A DNA stretch of 64,000 bases from Gilvibacter sediminis (GTDB lineage Bacteria; Bacteroidota; Bacteroidia; Flavobacteriales; Flavobacteriaceae): contig NZ_JAQQTE010000001.1 of NCBI RefSeq assembly GCF_028561565.1, positions 553,717 through 617,716 on the forward strand, written 5' to 3'. The position numbers and the translations under genes are program-made. Positions 1 through 8,144 of this stretch are shown in pieces. The notes under the pieces were generated by a model. That model ran no database searches, was not told the origin of the DNA, and saw nothing but the letters and a program-made list of their open reading frames with translations. Every line of letters starts with the position of its first letter. Position 1 is the stretch's first letter.

Positions 1-25
1 TGCGAGCCGAATCATTAATTCGCAT

Positions 26-33
26 TACTTTTG
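26..33 (+). promoter_or_regulatory. Flavobacterial -7 promoter element (TACTTTTG)
   Basis: Matches the Bacteroidota -7 consensus TAnnTTTG and lies 28 bases before the ATG of the universal stress protein gene. The -33 partner would fall at or before the window start, so it cannot be judged. Confidence 0.5.
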
Positions 34-61
34 TGTAAAGGTAATTAAACCCACCACCAAA

Positions 62-856
62 ATGAAGAAGATAATCGTACCGGTTGGAAACACCGAAAAC
101 GGAATCAACAATTTGAACTATGCTGTAAAGTTTGCCTCCATGAGTGGAGCCACAGTTTACCTCGTAAACCTTTACAGAGAGTTCTCTAAAGTTGGGGGTC
201 TTACCAAGGTCAATGAGTTGCTACATGAAGAGAGTGAAGCACAACTGCAAAAGATCATTGACTCGGTTGATACGGGAGATGTAGAAGTACTTGCTCGTGC
301 TATCAAAGGAGATCCTTTTGATGGTATTACCCGAATTGCCAATCAATTGGAGGTAGATCTTATGATCGTTTCTCCTCAGAGTATTGACATTAAAGATGAG
401 GTCTACTTAGGCAGCATTACCGGAAAGATCATCAAAGAAACAGACATTCCTGTTTTGGTGATCCCACAAGATTATATCTTTAGAAAGGTTGAAGTGATCC
501 TTATGGCCATTAAAAGTGGTAGAATCGTAAAAGAAGGTTTGTTGGACCCACTTAAATCCATGCTGAACCTATTCTCTGCTAAACTCAACGTATTGCACGT
601 GATCACTCCAGATGCTGATGAGAATGACCTAGAACACGATGAAGCATTAAAGGAATTGGAAAGCAACACCAAAACCACAGAAAACGCTACTATCTATCAA
701 GGAGTATTGGAGCACTTCCAATCCAACAATCCGGACATGCTTTGCGTGATCCGCAGAAAGCGTGGATTCTTCCAAAAGCTGTGGGAAACCTCAGCAGTTA
801 TGAAAAAAGACTTTTACACCAGCAAACCTTTGCTGATCTTAAGCGGGCAAGAATAA
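62..856 (+). CDS. Universal stress protein, tandem UspA domains
   Basis: A 264-residue cytosolic protein with the layout of a two-domain UspA protein. The first domain (about residues 1-140) starts with a strand of the form KKIIVPVG and ends with the nucleotide-loop region around GSITGKIIKETDIPVLVIP, which resembles the G-2x-G-9x-G(S/T) ATP-binding signature. The second half (about 145-264) repeats the fold with a degraded loop. Such proteins bind ATP or act as stress-response modulators; the specific role is unknown. It sits immediately upstream of the tRNA-Ala gene, is outside the island, and is ordinary chromosomal background. The ATG at 62 follows a TAnnTTTG promoter-like element. Confidence 0.9.
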   Translation: MKKIIVPVGNTENGINNLNYAVKFASMSGATVYLVNLYREFSKVGGLTKVNELLHEESEAQLQKIIDSVDTGDVEVLARAIKGDPFDGITRIANQLEVDLMIVSPQSIDIKDEVYLGSITGKIIKETDIPVLVIPQDYIFRKVEVILMAIKSGRIVKEGLLDPLKSMLNLFSAKLNVLHVITPDADENDLEHDEALKELESNTKTTENATIYQGVLEHFQSNNPDMLCVIRRKRGFFQKLWETSAVMKKDFYTSKPLLILSGQE

Positions 857-864
857 AATTTTAC

Positions 865-872
865 TATTTTTG
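865..872 (+). promoter_or_regulatory. Promoter -7 element of tRNA-Ala (TATTTTTG)
   Basis: A TAnnTTTG match located 12 bases before the tRNA 5' end and after the stop codon of the stress protein gene. It suggests the tRNA has its own promoter, left untouched by island integration at the tRNA 3' end. Confidence 0.5.
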
Positions 873-883
873 CTTCCCACAAT

Positions 884-960
884 GGGGATGTAGCTCAGTT
901 GGCTAGAGCGCTTGACTGGCAGTCAAGAGGTCGTCGGTTCGAATCCGATCTTCTCCACCA
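884..960 (+). tRNA. tRNA-Ala(GGC), integration target of the island
   Basis: A 77-base cloverleaf: acceptor GGGGATG, D arm with AGTTGGCTA, anticodon stem CTTGA/TCAAG around loop CTGGCAG (anticodon GGC), T arm with TTCGAAT, and encoded CCA at 958-960. The G3-U70 pair (third base G, partner T) is the alanine identity element, which agrees with the anticodon. One U-U mismatch is present in the acceptor stem. The last 48 bases before the final CA are repeated exactly at 50816-50863, showing that the 3' half is the left attachment site of the genomic island. A terminator follows at once. Confidence 0.97.
911..958 (+). repeat. attL: 48-bp direct repeat in the tRNA-Ala 3' half
   Basis: Bases 911-958 (start CTTGACTGGC, end TTCTCCAC) are identical to 50816-50863. 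The repeat covers the anticodon arm, variable loop, T arm and acceptor 3' strand, the usual crossover target for tyrosine integrases using tRNA genes. The sequences diverge immediately on both sides. The tRNA 5' half on the left is chromosomal and the sequence right of it is island. Confidence 0.95.
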
Positions 961-969
961 GATTTAGAA

Positions 970-999
970 GGGTCTTACAGGAATGTAAGGCCCTTTTTT
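970..999 (+). terminator. Intrinsic terminator after tRNA-Ala
   Basis: Ten-pair stem (GGGTCTTACA with TGTAAGGCCC, one G-U pair) with loop GGAA followed by a run of T. It lies inside the island just past attL, so the island supplies the terminator for the reconstituted tRNA; the original chromosomal terminator now lies beyond attR. Confidence 0.85.
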
Positions 1000-1005
1000 A
1001 TTTTC

Positions 1006-1027
1006 ATTTGCACACAATTTGCACGCA
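1006..1027 (+). repeat. Left subterminal repeat, probable integrase arm site
   Basis: A 22-base sequence consisting of two direct TTTGCACRCA units separated by AA. The same 22 bases occur once more, with one mismatch, at 50693-50714 near the right end, in the same orientation. Subterminal directly repeated decamers at both ends of a tyrosine-integrase element are typical of arm-type binding sites. Function is inferred. Confidence 0.7.
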
Positions 1028-1089
1028 GTTTAATCTATTGTAAATCACAGTATAATTATTAATTTTAAGAGAAATGATTTATTCAGGAG

Positions 1090-1353
1090 ATGAAAGTGAT
1101 TTGTTTACAAGATGAAGCTTTTTATGCGCTTGTCGAAGAAGTAGTAACTCGAATAAAAGAGAAGCACGATGTAAAAGAGGATAAGTGGATTAATACTGAG
1201 AAAGCTATGCAACTTTTAAATATCAGAAGTAAGACGACTCTCCAAAAACTGCGGGATAATCAAGAAATAGTATTCACTCAGCCACAGAGGAAGATTATTT
1301 TATACGATCAAGAATCAATTATAGAATATCTAGAACGAAATGTGAAAAGTTGA
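1090..1353 (+). CDS. Small helix-turn-helix protein, excisionase-like
   Basis: 87 residues. The centre (about 32-60: WINTEKAMQLLNIRSKTTL then QKLRDN) matches the winged helix-turn-helix of Bacteroidota excisionase-like/HTH_17 proteins, which typically read W(I/L)-x-(T/S)-x-E-A-x-x-x-L. The C-terminus keeps the wing motif YDQESIIEYLE. These proteins act as recombination directionality factors or small regulators on mobile elements. It is the first gene inside attL, about 130 bases from the att repeat, on the strand that reads into the island. A role in excision is inferred from family and position only. The next gene begins one base after its stop, indicating co-transcription. Confidence 0.75.
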   Translation: MKVICLQDEAFYALVEEVVTRIKEKHDVKEDKWINTEKAMQLLNIRSKTTLQKLRDNQEIVFTQPQRKIILYDQESIIEYLERNVKS

Positions 1354-1354
1354 T

Positions 1355-1573
1355 ATGAAAGATCTATATGTAACAGGAGTCAATCATGGATTTATTTTGG
1401 GTCAATATAGGACTGACTTAATTAAATCTCTATTGGAAACGGATAATGAAACAATCTATATTGATGGTTTAAGAGCGGGGTTTTCAATTTCTCAAGAGAG
1501 AACACATGTTAAACGCAAAGCTGAACTAAGAGATATCAGAATGAAAAATAAAGATTTGGATCTAGAACGTTAG
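1355..1573 (+). CDS. Hypothetical protein, 72 aa
   Basis: Not recognised. A 72-residue soluble protein, very charged toward the C-terminus (KRKAELRDIRMKNKDLDLER), with no membrane segment. It starts one base after the HTH gene and ends overlapping, by four bases, the 3' end of the convergent PilO-like gene. The tight coupling to the excisionase-like gene suggests a mobility or regulatory accessory, but nothing in the sequence proves this. Confidence 0.6.
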   Translation: MKDLYVTGVNHGFILGQYRTDLIKSLLETDNETIYIDGLRAGFSISQERTHVKRKAELRDIRMKNKDLDLER

Positions 1574-2088
1574 TTATTTTCTAGTGATTGCATTATAACT
1601 TTCATTTTTAAAACTTCTCTTCTTTTTCGATAATTCTTGCTTTTGTAGAAAGAAACAAAGGCTAGTGAGCCTATATTCAAGTTTTGTTCTAAGCCGTATA
1701 CAATGTCTAAAAGCTTGTTGTAATCTCCACTTAACTCAAAAGAGTAAGAGACTACGGTTCCATTATTATTTTCAAATCGATGAGGCTCACCGAATTCAAC
1801 AATTTTAATTGAACTATTATCTTTTTGTTGGTTAAGATATTCTAAGAGCCCATTTTGTATAGTTGTATTCCTTAGATTATTATTCTCCAAGATTGAATCA
1901 GCGTGCTTTTCCCGTTGAGATAATTGTAGATTTAGCTCCGCTAGACTAGCTAAACTAACCCCATTTTGTTCAAGCTGAGTCACCTCTTCAGAAAGCAATA
2001 ATGTCTTTTTAAATGCCAATTGATAGCATAAGACAAAGCTCATAACAAACACTCCGGTAAGCACAAGAATTTTGCGGTCTAAGATCAT
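1570..2088 (-). CDS. PilO/GspM-like inner-membrane assembly protein
   Basis: 172 residues: short N-terminus, one membrane segment (about 7-25), a coiled-coil stretch (about 30-75, EEVTQLEQ onward), then a compact periplasmic domain with an alpha-beta ferredoxin-like pattern (SYSFELSGDYNKLLDIVYGLEQ). That layout, size and position directly after a PilM/PilN (GspL)-like gene fit PilO/GspM of type IV pilus and type II secretion machines, where it forms the inner-membrane platform linking ATPase and secretin. Sequence similarity itself is weak, so the call rests on layout and operon context. It is the last gene of the minus-strand secretion operon and its start overlaps the preceding gene by four bases. 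Confidence 0.7.
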   Translation of the reverse strand: MILDRKILVLTGVFVMSFVLCYQLAFKKTLLLSEEVTQLEQNGVSLASLAELNLQLSQREKHADSILENNNLRNTTIQNGLLEYLNQQKDNSSIKIVEFGEPHRFENNNGTVVSYSFELSGDYNKLLDIVYGLEQNLNIGSLAFVSFYKSKNYRKRREVLKMKVIMQSLENN

Positions 2089-3284
2089 TGAGGCTGAAGT
2101 TTAATGGTTAATGAGAAGATGGAAGAAGATCTCGATTCATCTGAAAACCCATCAACCTGAGTAGTTAAAATAAATCTCAATTGCTCAATATCAGAAATCC
2201 ATTGTGCAAATTTCTTTGGATTGTTCGTAGTCCCATGTATATAAATGTGGTCCCCGAGAATATTGATCTCTTTGTCGGCACGAATGCTTCCTACCAGGGG
2301 CTGGTAAGTAAATTCAATTAGCTGAATATGATTTGGCACAGTGGCGACAATTCGATTCAAATAAAATGAAGACTTAGATCCTGAGTTTGAAAGTATTGAT
2401 TTAACTATTGCTTCTTTTTGCTCAAGATCGCTTTTTCGAGAGGCATAATTTTCTTGTTGAGTCTTAATTAGCTGCTCTTGCTCAGTTAGCATTTGCTTTT
2501 TCGCGTAAAGGCTATTAAACACAATTGCATTGATTAGTAATAATGTGAATAGAAAAGCCCCCGCAATTTTCCATCCTCTTGAGAAGATCTGTTTGCCTCT
2601 GAAGCTTATTTTAAGACTCTGAGCGAGCTTAGCCAGATTTGTGTATGGATTGTCAACTAAATAATTCGAAAGTGCCGAGAGCGCGATTAAATGCGCTGAT
2701 TCTATTTGGTCTGATTGAATTTTGACTTTTTCACTCCTTTGTGGCACGGAAGCGTAGTTCACGATTCCTTCATCATCAATGTCAACCGTTCCCGACGCAC
2801 AGGGTATTTTGTGTGGTTCCTTGAAAATAGATTTTATACTACTGAGGCTTGAAAAGCCAAGAGAGACACCAACAACATTTATATTCTTTTCATTTAGGGA
2901 GGCTACTATTTTTTCAACAGCGGTTTTGCGACAGATAGCAATAAAAAAGCCACTTTTTCCTTTGACTGCATCAAAGTAAAAATCATCTAAGCGAATACTC
3001 GGAAAAGCCTTCAATATCAAATCTTCCGAATAAGAAGACTCCTTTGGTAAATGCTTAATAAGGACCTGATTGGTATTTATGACTAATGTGCAGTGCCTTT
3101 GTTTTCCTATCCAATTAGTAAGTTCTTCATCACTTTTAAGTGTCGATGCAGCAATCTCAGTAAACCAATTTTCCCTTCTATCCGCTTTGAGCGCATGATA
3201 TAAGGGCATACCTTCAAATTCTGAAAACTCGATACAGGCATATTTAGAGCCATACAAACCATATGTCCTAAATCCTTTAATCAC
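2085..3284 (-). CDS. GspL/PilM-PilN-like platform protein
   Basis: 399 residues. The N-terminal about 200 residues have no signal peptide and look like a degenerate actin-like (PilM/GspL cytoplasmic) domain; a single membrane helix (about 240-262) is followed by a coiled coil and a periplasmic ferredoxin-like domain (FYLNRIVATVPNHIQLIEF), the PilN pattern. A fused PilM-PilN arrangement is what GspL is in type II systems. It would recruit the GspE-type ATPase to the inner membrane. The GTG start overlaps the secretin stop by one base, and its own stop overlaps the PilO-like start, so translation is coupled through the operon. Confidence 0.75.
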   Translation of the reverse strand: MIKGFRTYGLYGSKYACIEFSEFEGMPLYHALKADRRENWFTEIAASTLKSDEELTNWIGKQRHCTLVINTNQVLIKHLPKESSYSEDLILKAFPSIRLDDFYFDAVKGKSGFFIAICRKTAVEKIVASLNEKNINVVGVSLGFSSLSSIKSIFKEPHKIPCASGTVDIDDEGIVNYASVPQRSEKVKIQSDQIESAHLIALSALSNYLVDNPYTNLAKLAQSLKISFRGKQIFSRGWKIAGAFLFTLLLINAIVFNSLYAKKQMLTEQEQLIKTQQENYASRKSDLEQKEAIVKSILSNSGSKSSFYLNRIVATVPNHIQLIEFTYQPLVGSIRADKEINILGDHIYIHGTTNNPKKFAQWISDIEQLRFILTTQVDGFSDESRSSSIFSLTIKLQPQ

Positions 3285-5380
3285 TAACGAATTACTGTTG
3301 GTTTAATAAGGACCGTTAAATTTCTCTTGGTATCTTCTCTTCGGCGTTTACTGAAAAGCCATTTAATGACAGGAATTCTTGCCAAAAAAGGAACGCCTGA
3401 CCCAGTATCATCCTTAATGATTTGTTCAATCCCACCTAGCACCGCAACATCCTGGTCTTTCATGATCAGAATTGAAGAAAACTCTCTGGTATTAATATCT
3501 GGTGGAGCGTCATCGGCGATTCTGGTTCCACTAAAACTTGATTGAACTACTCGAACATCCATCGTAATTTGGCCATCTGCAGAAACAAATGGATTAAACT
3601 CAAGAGCTAATTCTGCGGTGATTGGCAAATAGTTTACTATCGTATTTGTTTGCGGGTTTTGGCTGCCGATGATCGTTTGATTGGTAATTGTGTAATAGGT
3701 AGTTTGACTGGTTGATAGATATGCCTTGTGACCATTCAATGCACTTAGCTGTGGAGTAGATAAAATCTTAATATTACCGTTGGTTTCATTAGCCTTGATA
3801 TCAACATAGAATTCGGGCAATACCTTTCCTAGATTAAGACTTCCAAAACCATCAAAACCACCAATAATTCGGTTCACACGATCAGACCCCAAGCGTATGT
3901 CAGTTGATGGGAATATTGAGCCAGAAGTAGAAGACGGTTCTTCACCTAGTCCAAATGAAACTCCCGCTTCAACTAAAGCGGTGCGATCCACTTCCATAAT
4001 CATTACTTCAATTAAAATGAGTGGAACTTTTCGATCTATCTGAGCCAGAAACTCTTTGAAACGAGCTACTTGCACTCCAGGGCCGCTAACCACAAAACTA
4101 TTGAGCTGATAGTCAGTTTTTATAATGAGTCCCTCACGTATGCTCTCTGGGATCAGGGTTTCCAGAGATAATTTCTTAGTTGATACCAGTCCTGTTTGAA
4201 CCCCTCCACTTTGAGTTGCAGGTTGCGCTGTTGAAACCCCAAAGCGCGATGAGCCTGTAGTAAAAGATTGGTTGAGTTGCTGGGTGAAGGAACGTTTTGG
4301 GTCCTCTAAAATATTTATCGAACGATTAAGAAGCGGAATTACCTCAAGTTGTTTTAACGTCAACTGATCATCAGTTCCGTAATAATAGATATTATCTTCT
4401 CTACGGAAGGTAAAGGTTGGTGCGCTTTGAGTTGCCCCTCGAGTAGTTCCAGAAGCTGTTTGACTATCAATGACAGCACTCTCGAAAATACGATTCAAAA
4501 GCAAATCGTAGCTAATGGCATTAGCCTTAACGCTAGCAACACCCGCACCATCGAGTGGCGAGGCTGTGAAAACCGATAAACCAAGCTCATCACTTAAGGT
4601 ATAGATAACATCTGCAATTGGTGTATTTTGAAGGTCAACTTCAACTATACCTGCAACAGAATCAAGAACGCGATAGTAGAAACTTCGACCAATTCGTCTT
4701 TGTGGGCGTTGACCACCTTGAGCTCCAGCCTGAGCTGTATTGGTGCTATAATCAGCTTCAAAAACATAGAACCCATCTCTGGAAACCGTCAGATTTAATC
4801 CATTTGTCTCTGCAAGCTTGGCAAGGCCAACATCTAGGTTCACATCGTTTAGATAAAGCGTTAGGGGTGTGGCTACTAGTCCCGGAGAAAACAACAAGTT
4901 TTTGCCCGTTTCATCCATTATTTTACGAAATACACGCTCCAGCTTATCATTCTTCAAATCAAAACTAATGGTATTTCGATCCGCTTTAAAAAAGACACCC
5001 ACGACACGTTCATCAGCTGTTGGAGCCATGTATTTTTTAAACGACATGATATTACCGGTAAAACGTATATCTAGTTCATACTCTTGGGTTAGAAATACGA
5101 GGATATCCTTTACAGAAACATTTGGGAAGTTATTGATTAGCGTAATGGATTCGAGCTCTGGATCGACATTCACATTTAAGCCGTGGATGTCTGCAATTGC
5201 TAGTAAAAATGTAGATAATGAGGTGTTTGAAATACTAATATTGAGCGTTTCATCCAGCCCCGGGGTACTAACAGAAAGGATCTCCAGCTGATTTTTAATG
5301 CTTTGTGTCCGGGTGTCATTCTGTCCATGGGCGGAGAAGACATATGCAACTAGAAATATTACGAGTAAGAGTCTTTTCAT
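3284..5380 (-). CDS. Secretin (GspD/PilQ family) outer-membrane channel
   Basis: 698 residues. Signal peptide (about 1-19, ending SAHG before QND), an N0/STN-like domain (about 45-110), further N domains with a low-complexity linker (AQAGAQGGQRPQRR region), then the conserved secretin pore domain (about 455-698). Diagnostic features include VPLILIEVMIMEVDRTAL at the start of the pore domain, ILSTPQLSALNG, and the terminal GVPFLARIPVIKWLFSKR followed by LTVLIKPTVI. Forms the outer-membrane ring through which pseudopilus-driven export or a pilus passes. No separate pilotin is seen, although the lipoprotein at 7785-8141 is a candidate. The ATG overlaps the ATPase stop (ATGA). Confidence 0.93.
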   Translation of the reverse strand: MKRLLLVIFLVAYVFSAHGQNDTRTQSIKNQLEILSVSTPGLDETLNISISNTSLSTFLLAIADIHGLNVNVDPELESITLINNFPNVSVKDILVFLTQEYELDIRFTGNIMSFKKYMAPTADERVVGVFFKADRNTISFDLKNDKLERVFRKIMDETGKNLLFSPGLVATPLTLYLNDVNLDVGLAKLAETNGLNLTVSRDGFYVFEADYSTNTAQAGAQGGQRPQRRIGRSFYYRVLDSVAGIVEVDLQNTPIADVIYTLSDELGLSVFTASPLDGAGVASVKANAISYDLLLNRIFESAVIDSQTASGTTRGATQSAPTFTFRREDNIYYYGTDDQLTLKQLEVIPLLNRSINILEDPKRSFTQQLNQSFTTGSSRFGVSTAQPATQSGGVQTGLVSTKKLSLETLIPESIREGLIIKTDYQLNSFVVSGPGVQVARFKEFLAQIDRKVPLILIEVMIMEVDRTALVEAGVSFGLGEEPSSTSGSIFPSTDIRLGSDRVNRIIGGFDGFGSLNLGKVLPEFYVDIKANETNGNIKILSTPQLSALNGHKAYLSTSQTTYYTITNQTIIGSQNPQTNTIVNYLPITAELALEFNPFVSADGQITMDVRVVQSSFSGTRIADDAPPDINTREFSSILIMKDQDVAVLGGIEQIIKDDTGSGVPFLARIPVIKWLFSKRRREDTKRNLTVLIKPTVIR

Positions 5381-6783
5381 TGATGCGATTTTAATAATGC
5401 GTAGACTTCATCGATACTGGTTACTCCAGCATTGACTAGACGAAGCGCATTACTTTTGAGGGTTTTAATTTCTTTTCGTTCTAAATATTCGTCAATTTGA
5501 AGTTGATTATCTCTGATTGAAAGCTCAAGTTCTTCATCAATTGGAAGTACTTCATACACCGCTATTCGTCCTTTATACCCAGTATAGTAGCAGTGTTCAC
5601 AACCAACTGCCTTATAACTCGCCGTTATGGTATTCAGGTCAAATTCTCTTGGGACATCTTTACTGGTTACGCTATGAGGTTGTTTGCACTTTGGACACAG
5701 TTTTCTGACTAGTCGCTGAGCAACACTTAGAGATAATGTACCTGCGAGAAGGTACGATGGCACTCCCATGTCGATAAGACGAGAGATGGTAGCCCATGCT
5801 GAATTAGTGTGGATAGTTGAGAGCACTAAGTGACCCGTTAAAGCAGCCTTTATCGCCATGTTAGCCGTCTTTTCATCACGGATCTCACCAACCATAATTA
5901 TGTCTGGATCCTGTCGCAAAAAGGTGCGTAATGCTTTAGGGAAATCAAAACCTATGTCCTCCTTCAGTTGGACTTGATTGATGCCTTCAAGAGTATACTC
6001 AATGGGATCTTCTATTGTTACAATATTAGAGCGCTCTTCATTTAGCTTCTTTAAAGTACCATAAAGAGTAGTCGTTTTTCCAGATCCTGTAGGACCAGAA
6101 ATCAAGATAATACCATTGGGGTCCTTAATAGCTTCCAAGTAAGTAGCCAGCTCTTCACGTGAAAATCCGAGATCTTTGAGGTCAGCTGCTTCAGAATTGC
6201 GCTGAAGAATTCGAAGCACCACTTTTTCACCATACAAAGTGGGCATTGTAGAAACCCTGAGGTCGTAATTCTTATTGCCTTCATTAATGCTAATACGGCC
6301 GTCTTGAGATATTCGTTTTTGCGATATATCAAGATCTGCTTTAATCTTTATTTGATTAACAAGCTCTGGATACTTAGTGAGCGGCACCTCATATTGGGTT
6401 TTCAGATTCCCATCAAGCCTAAACCTAATTCTCCCAAAGGACTCATAGGGTTCAATGTGAATATCACTACTCCCAAACTCTTGTGCAGAGGTAAGTAATT
6501 GTTCAAGAAAATCTTGGTCCCCAAGAGTTAGCGCTCGCCCACCAATTGACTCTCGGTAATTTGCTGATAAAAAACTATTAATGAGCTCTTTTGATGATAC
6601 TTCTAAAGTAAATGGGAATTCTAAAACAACTTTTAATTCAGTCTCCAAGGAAGTTAAATCAGCACTATCGGTGAGAAGCACCACGTGACCGTTTGATCCG
6701 GCTTTAGGAACAATACGGTAATGAAAGGCCTCTTTAGAACCTATACGCTGTTTTAGCGATACGGGAAGCTGAAATTCACTCAT
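5377..6783 (-). CDS. GspE/PilB-type secretion ATPase
   Basis: 468 residues. N-terminal domain (about 1-95), then the hexameric ATPase core: SSDIHIEPYES (about 105-115), Walker A GPTGSGKT at 230-237, Asp box after IEDPIEYT, Walker B in DPDIIMVGEIRD at 292-303, His box with TGHLVLSTIHTN. A zinc-binding tetracysteine (C363, C366, C395, C398) is present, as in GspE and PilB but not PilT retraction ATPases. Powers assembly of the pseudopilus or pilus on the inner-membrane face. No second, PilT-like ATPase exists in the locus, which favours a secretion-type rather than retractile-pilus machine. Confidence 0.95.
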   Translation of the reverse strand: MSEFQLPVSLKQRIGSKEAFHYRIVPKAGSNGHVVLLTDSADLTSLETELKVVLEFPFTLEVSSKELINSFLSANYRESIGGRALTLGDQDFLEQLLTSAQEFGSSDIHIEPYESFGRIRFRLDGNLKTQYEVPLTKYPELVNQIKIKADLDISQKRISQDGRISINEGNKNYDLRVSTMPTLYGEKVVLRILQRNSEAADLKDLGFSREELATYLEAIKDPNGIILISGPTGSGKTTTLYGTLKKLNEERSNIVTIEDPIEYTLEGINQVQLKEDIGFDFPKALRTFLRQDPDIIMVGEIRDEKTANMAIKAALTGHLVLSTIHTNSAWATISRLIDMGVPSYLLAGTLSLSVAQRLVRKLCPKCKQPHSVTSKDVPREFDLNTITASYKAVGCEHCYYTGYKGRIAVYEVLPIDEELELSIRDNQLQIDEYLERKEIKTLKSNALRLVNAGVTSIDEVYALLKSHQ

Positions 6784-6786
6784 CTA

Positions 6787-7269
6787 CTACTGATATATGT
6801 TGGGGGACCACCCAAACCAATTACTCAAGTATACACCTAGTAAGAACAAGGCCATGGTTCCGGCAAGGGGGAGATATTTCGAGCCAGACTTGAGTCTTAA
6901 AAATAAGGAAATTATCACTGAAAAAAGAAGCGAAAACACAAAGAAATTTAGAAAACTGAGTGTTGGAAAACTTACCGCGAAGGCAAAGAAAAAGAGCACA
7001 TCTCCAAGTCCTAAGGTGCCATTGATAAATGGTTTCTTTAATTTAAACTTTGAATACGCATAAAGACATAGGATTATGATTCCAATAAGAGCCAAATTAG
7101 TCAGCAAAGCCTTTATTACATCCATCCAGCTGCTATTTGACACAAAGAGGCAAAAACCAAAGGCTGCCATGACAGGAAACAGAAACCAATAAACAGCCCT
7201 GGTTTGAAAATCTTGGACTACAATAACAAGGAGGACAAAGGCTAGTAGTATTTTTACTGCCAAGATCAA
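6787..7269 (-). CDS. Prepilin peptidase (A24 family), minimal form
   Basis: 160 residues with about five to six membrane segments. The two catalytic aspartates of GxGD-type prepilin peptidases are visible: D20 in VVQDFQTR and D90 in GLGD (87-90). The N-terminal zinc/methylase domain present in PilD is missing, so this form would cleave prepilins but may not N-methylate them. It lies three bases downstream of... that is, before the ATPase in the same operon, and its start overlaps the major pseudopilin gene by four bases. Substrates are presumably the pseudopilins at 7266-7697, 9808-10137 and 10124-10594. Confidence 0.9.
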   Translation of the reverse strand: MILAVKILLAFVLLVIVVQDFQTRAVYWFLFPVMAAFGFCLFVSNSSWMDVIKALLTNLALIGIIILCLYAYSKFKLKKPFINGTLGLGDVLFFFAFAVSFPTLSFLNFFVFSLLFSVIISLFLRLKSGSKYLPLAGTMALFLLGVYLSNWFGWSPNIYQ

Positions 7270-7697
7270 TCTTTGACAATTTCAGTGGGTCGACCATCTT
7301 GATTGATCTGCCAGATATTCATAACGCCATCTCCATCAAAATCTTGAACAGCTTCAGCTTGCACGGTAAAGCTAGAGGCATCCGCAGAGAGCACCTCGTA
7401 TCTGTAAAGAGCGGTGCCGCCCATATCAACTGTTTTGGGATGAACAAAGTCTATTTGATCCAGCTCCATAGAGTACTGACTATTTGAATAATAGTAAAAC
7501 GTCTGCAGCTGAGCGATATGCTTTAAATTTAATTTGGCTTCTTGAGATTTAGCCTTAGTAATTAAGGGCATTAAGTTTGGATATGCGATCAACATGATTG
7601 CCCCAATAATAGCTAAGACGACAAGCATTTCATTCAAGGTAAATGCAGGAACTTTTTCGTTACGCAAATTTCTATATCGCATGGAACTAAAATACAA
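7266..7697 (-). CDS. Major pseudopilin, GspG-like
   Basis: 143 residues. A 17-residue basic leader ends in PA, followed by the type III signal FTLNEMLVVLAIIGAIM with Glu at +5, the hallmark for processing by prepilin peptidase and packing in the helical fibre. The C-terminal part contains the calcium-loop-like DFDGDGVMNIWQINQDG, reminiscent of the Ca-binding C-terminal region of GspG. It is the first gene of the minus-strand operon, as expected for the most highly expressed subunit. Cleavage would be after Ala18. Could also be a type IV major pilin; length and the Asp-rich loop favour GspG. Confidence 0.88.
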   Translation of the reverse strand: MYFSSMRYRNLRNEKVPAFTLNEMLVVLAIIGAIMLIAYPNLMPLITKAKSQEAKLNLKHIAQLQTFYYYSNSQYSMELDQIDFVHPKTVDMGGTALYRYEVLSADASSFTVQAEAVQDFDGDGVMNIWQINQDGRPTEIVKD

Positions 7698-7715
7698 TTT
7701 GTGATTGGCTTATAA

Positions 7716-7730
7716 AAGGGAAAATCCCTT
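7716..7730. promoter_or_regulatory. Palindrome in the divergent secretion promoter region
   Basis: Perfect AAGGGA/TCCCTT inverted repeat with a three-base loop, in the 87-base space between the divergent pseudopilin (minus) and lipoprotein (plus) operons. It could be an operator controlling both. No clear TAnnTTTG element was found on either strand. Confidence 0.35.
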
Positions 7731-7784
7731 AAAAATCAGAGCTCATTCAGTTACAAATTCTCATCGCTTTTCATATCTTTAAGT

Positions 7785-8141
7785 ATGCTTAGAATACTAC
7801 TTTTCAGCCTGATCATAGTTACGACTTACTCTTGTGAGGAGACCATTTTTGAACCAGATATTTCCGAGGATGCCGTGTCAATTTTAGCTCCAGTTGATGG
7901 AGTTACCATTGACAATGAAACCACACGATTCAGCTGGAACGGTATTGATGGCGCAACCGAATATCGTATCCAAGTGGCGACGCCTAATTTTGAAAATGCT
8001 ACTCAAATTTTGACGGATTCTGTGGTAGATCAATTTTCGCTGGAAATTCGTTTGTCTTCCGGAAGCTACCAATGGCGAGTTCGCGCTCAAAATAGCGGAC
8101 ATCAAACCCCTTACACAACAGCTACATTTACCGTTGAATAA
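7785..8141 (+). CDS. FN3-like lipoprotein, possible pilotin
   Basis: 118 residues. Signal peptide with lipobox TTYSC (lipidated C17), then one immunoglobulin/fibronectin-III-like domain (about 30-118: SILAPVDGVTIDNETTRFSW, ATEYRIQV, SYQWRVRAQN), the pattern of domains seen in many Bacteroidota envelope lipoproteins. It is the first gene of the plus-strand secretion operon, three bases before the GspC/PilP-like gene. Because it is an envelope lipoprotein inside a secretin operon it may serve as pilotin or secretin accessory, but no pilotin family is recognised. Confidence 0.75.
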   Translation: MLRILLFSLIIVTTYSCEETIFEPDISEDAVSILAPVDGVTIDNETTRFSWNGIDGATEYRIQVATPNFENATQILTDSVVDQFSLEIRLSSGSYQWRVRAQNSGHQTPYTTATFTVE

Positions 8142-8144
8142 AAG

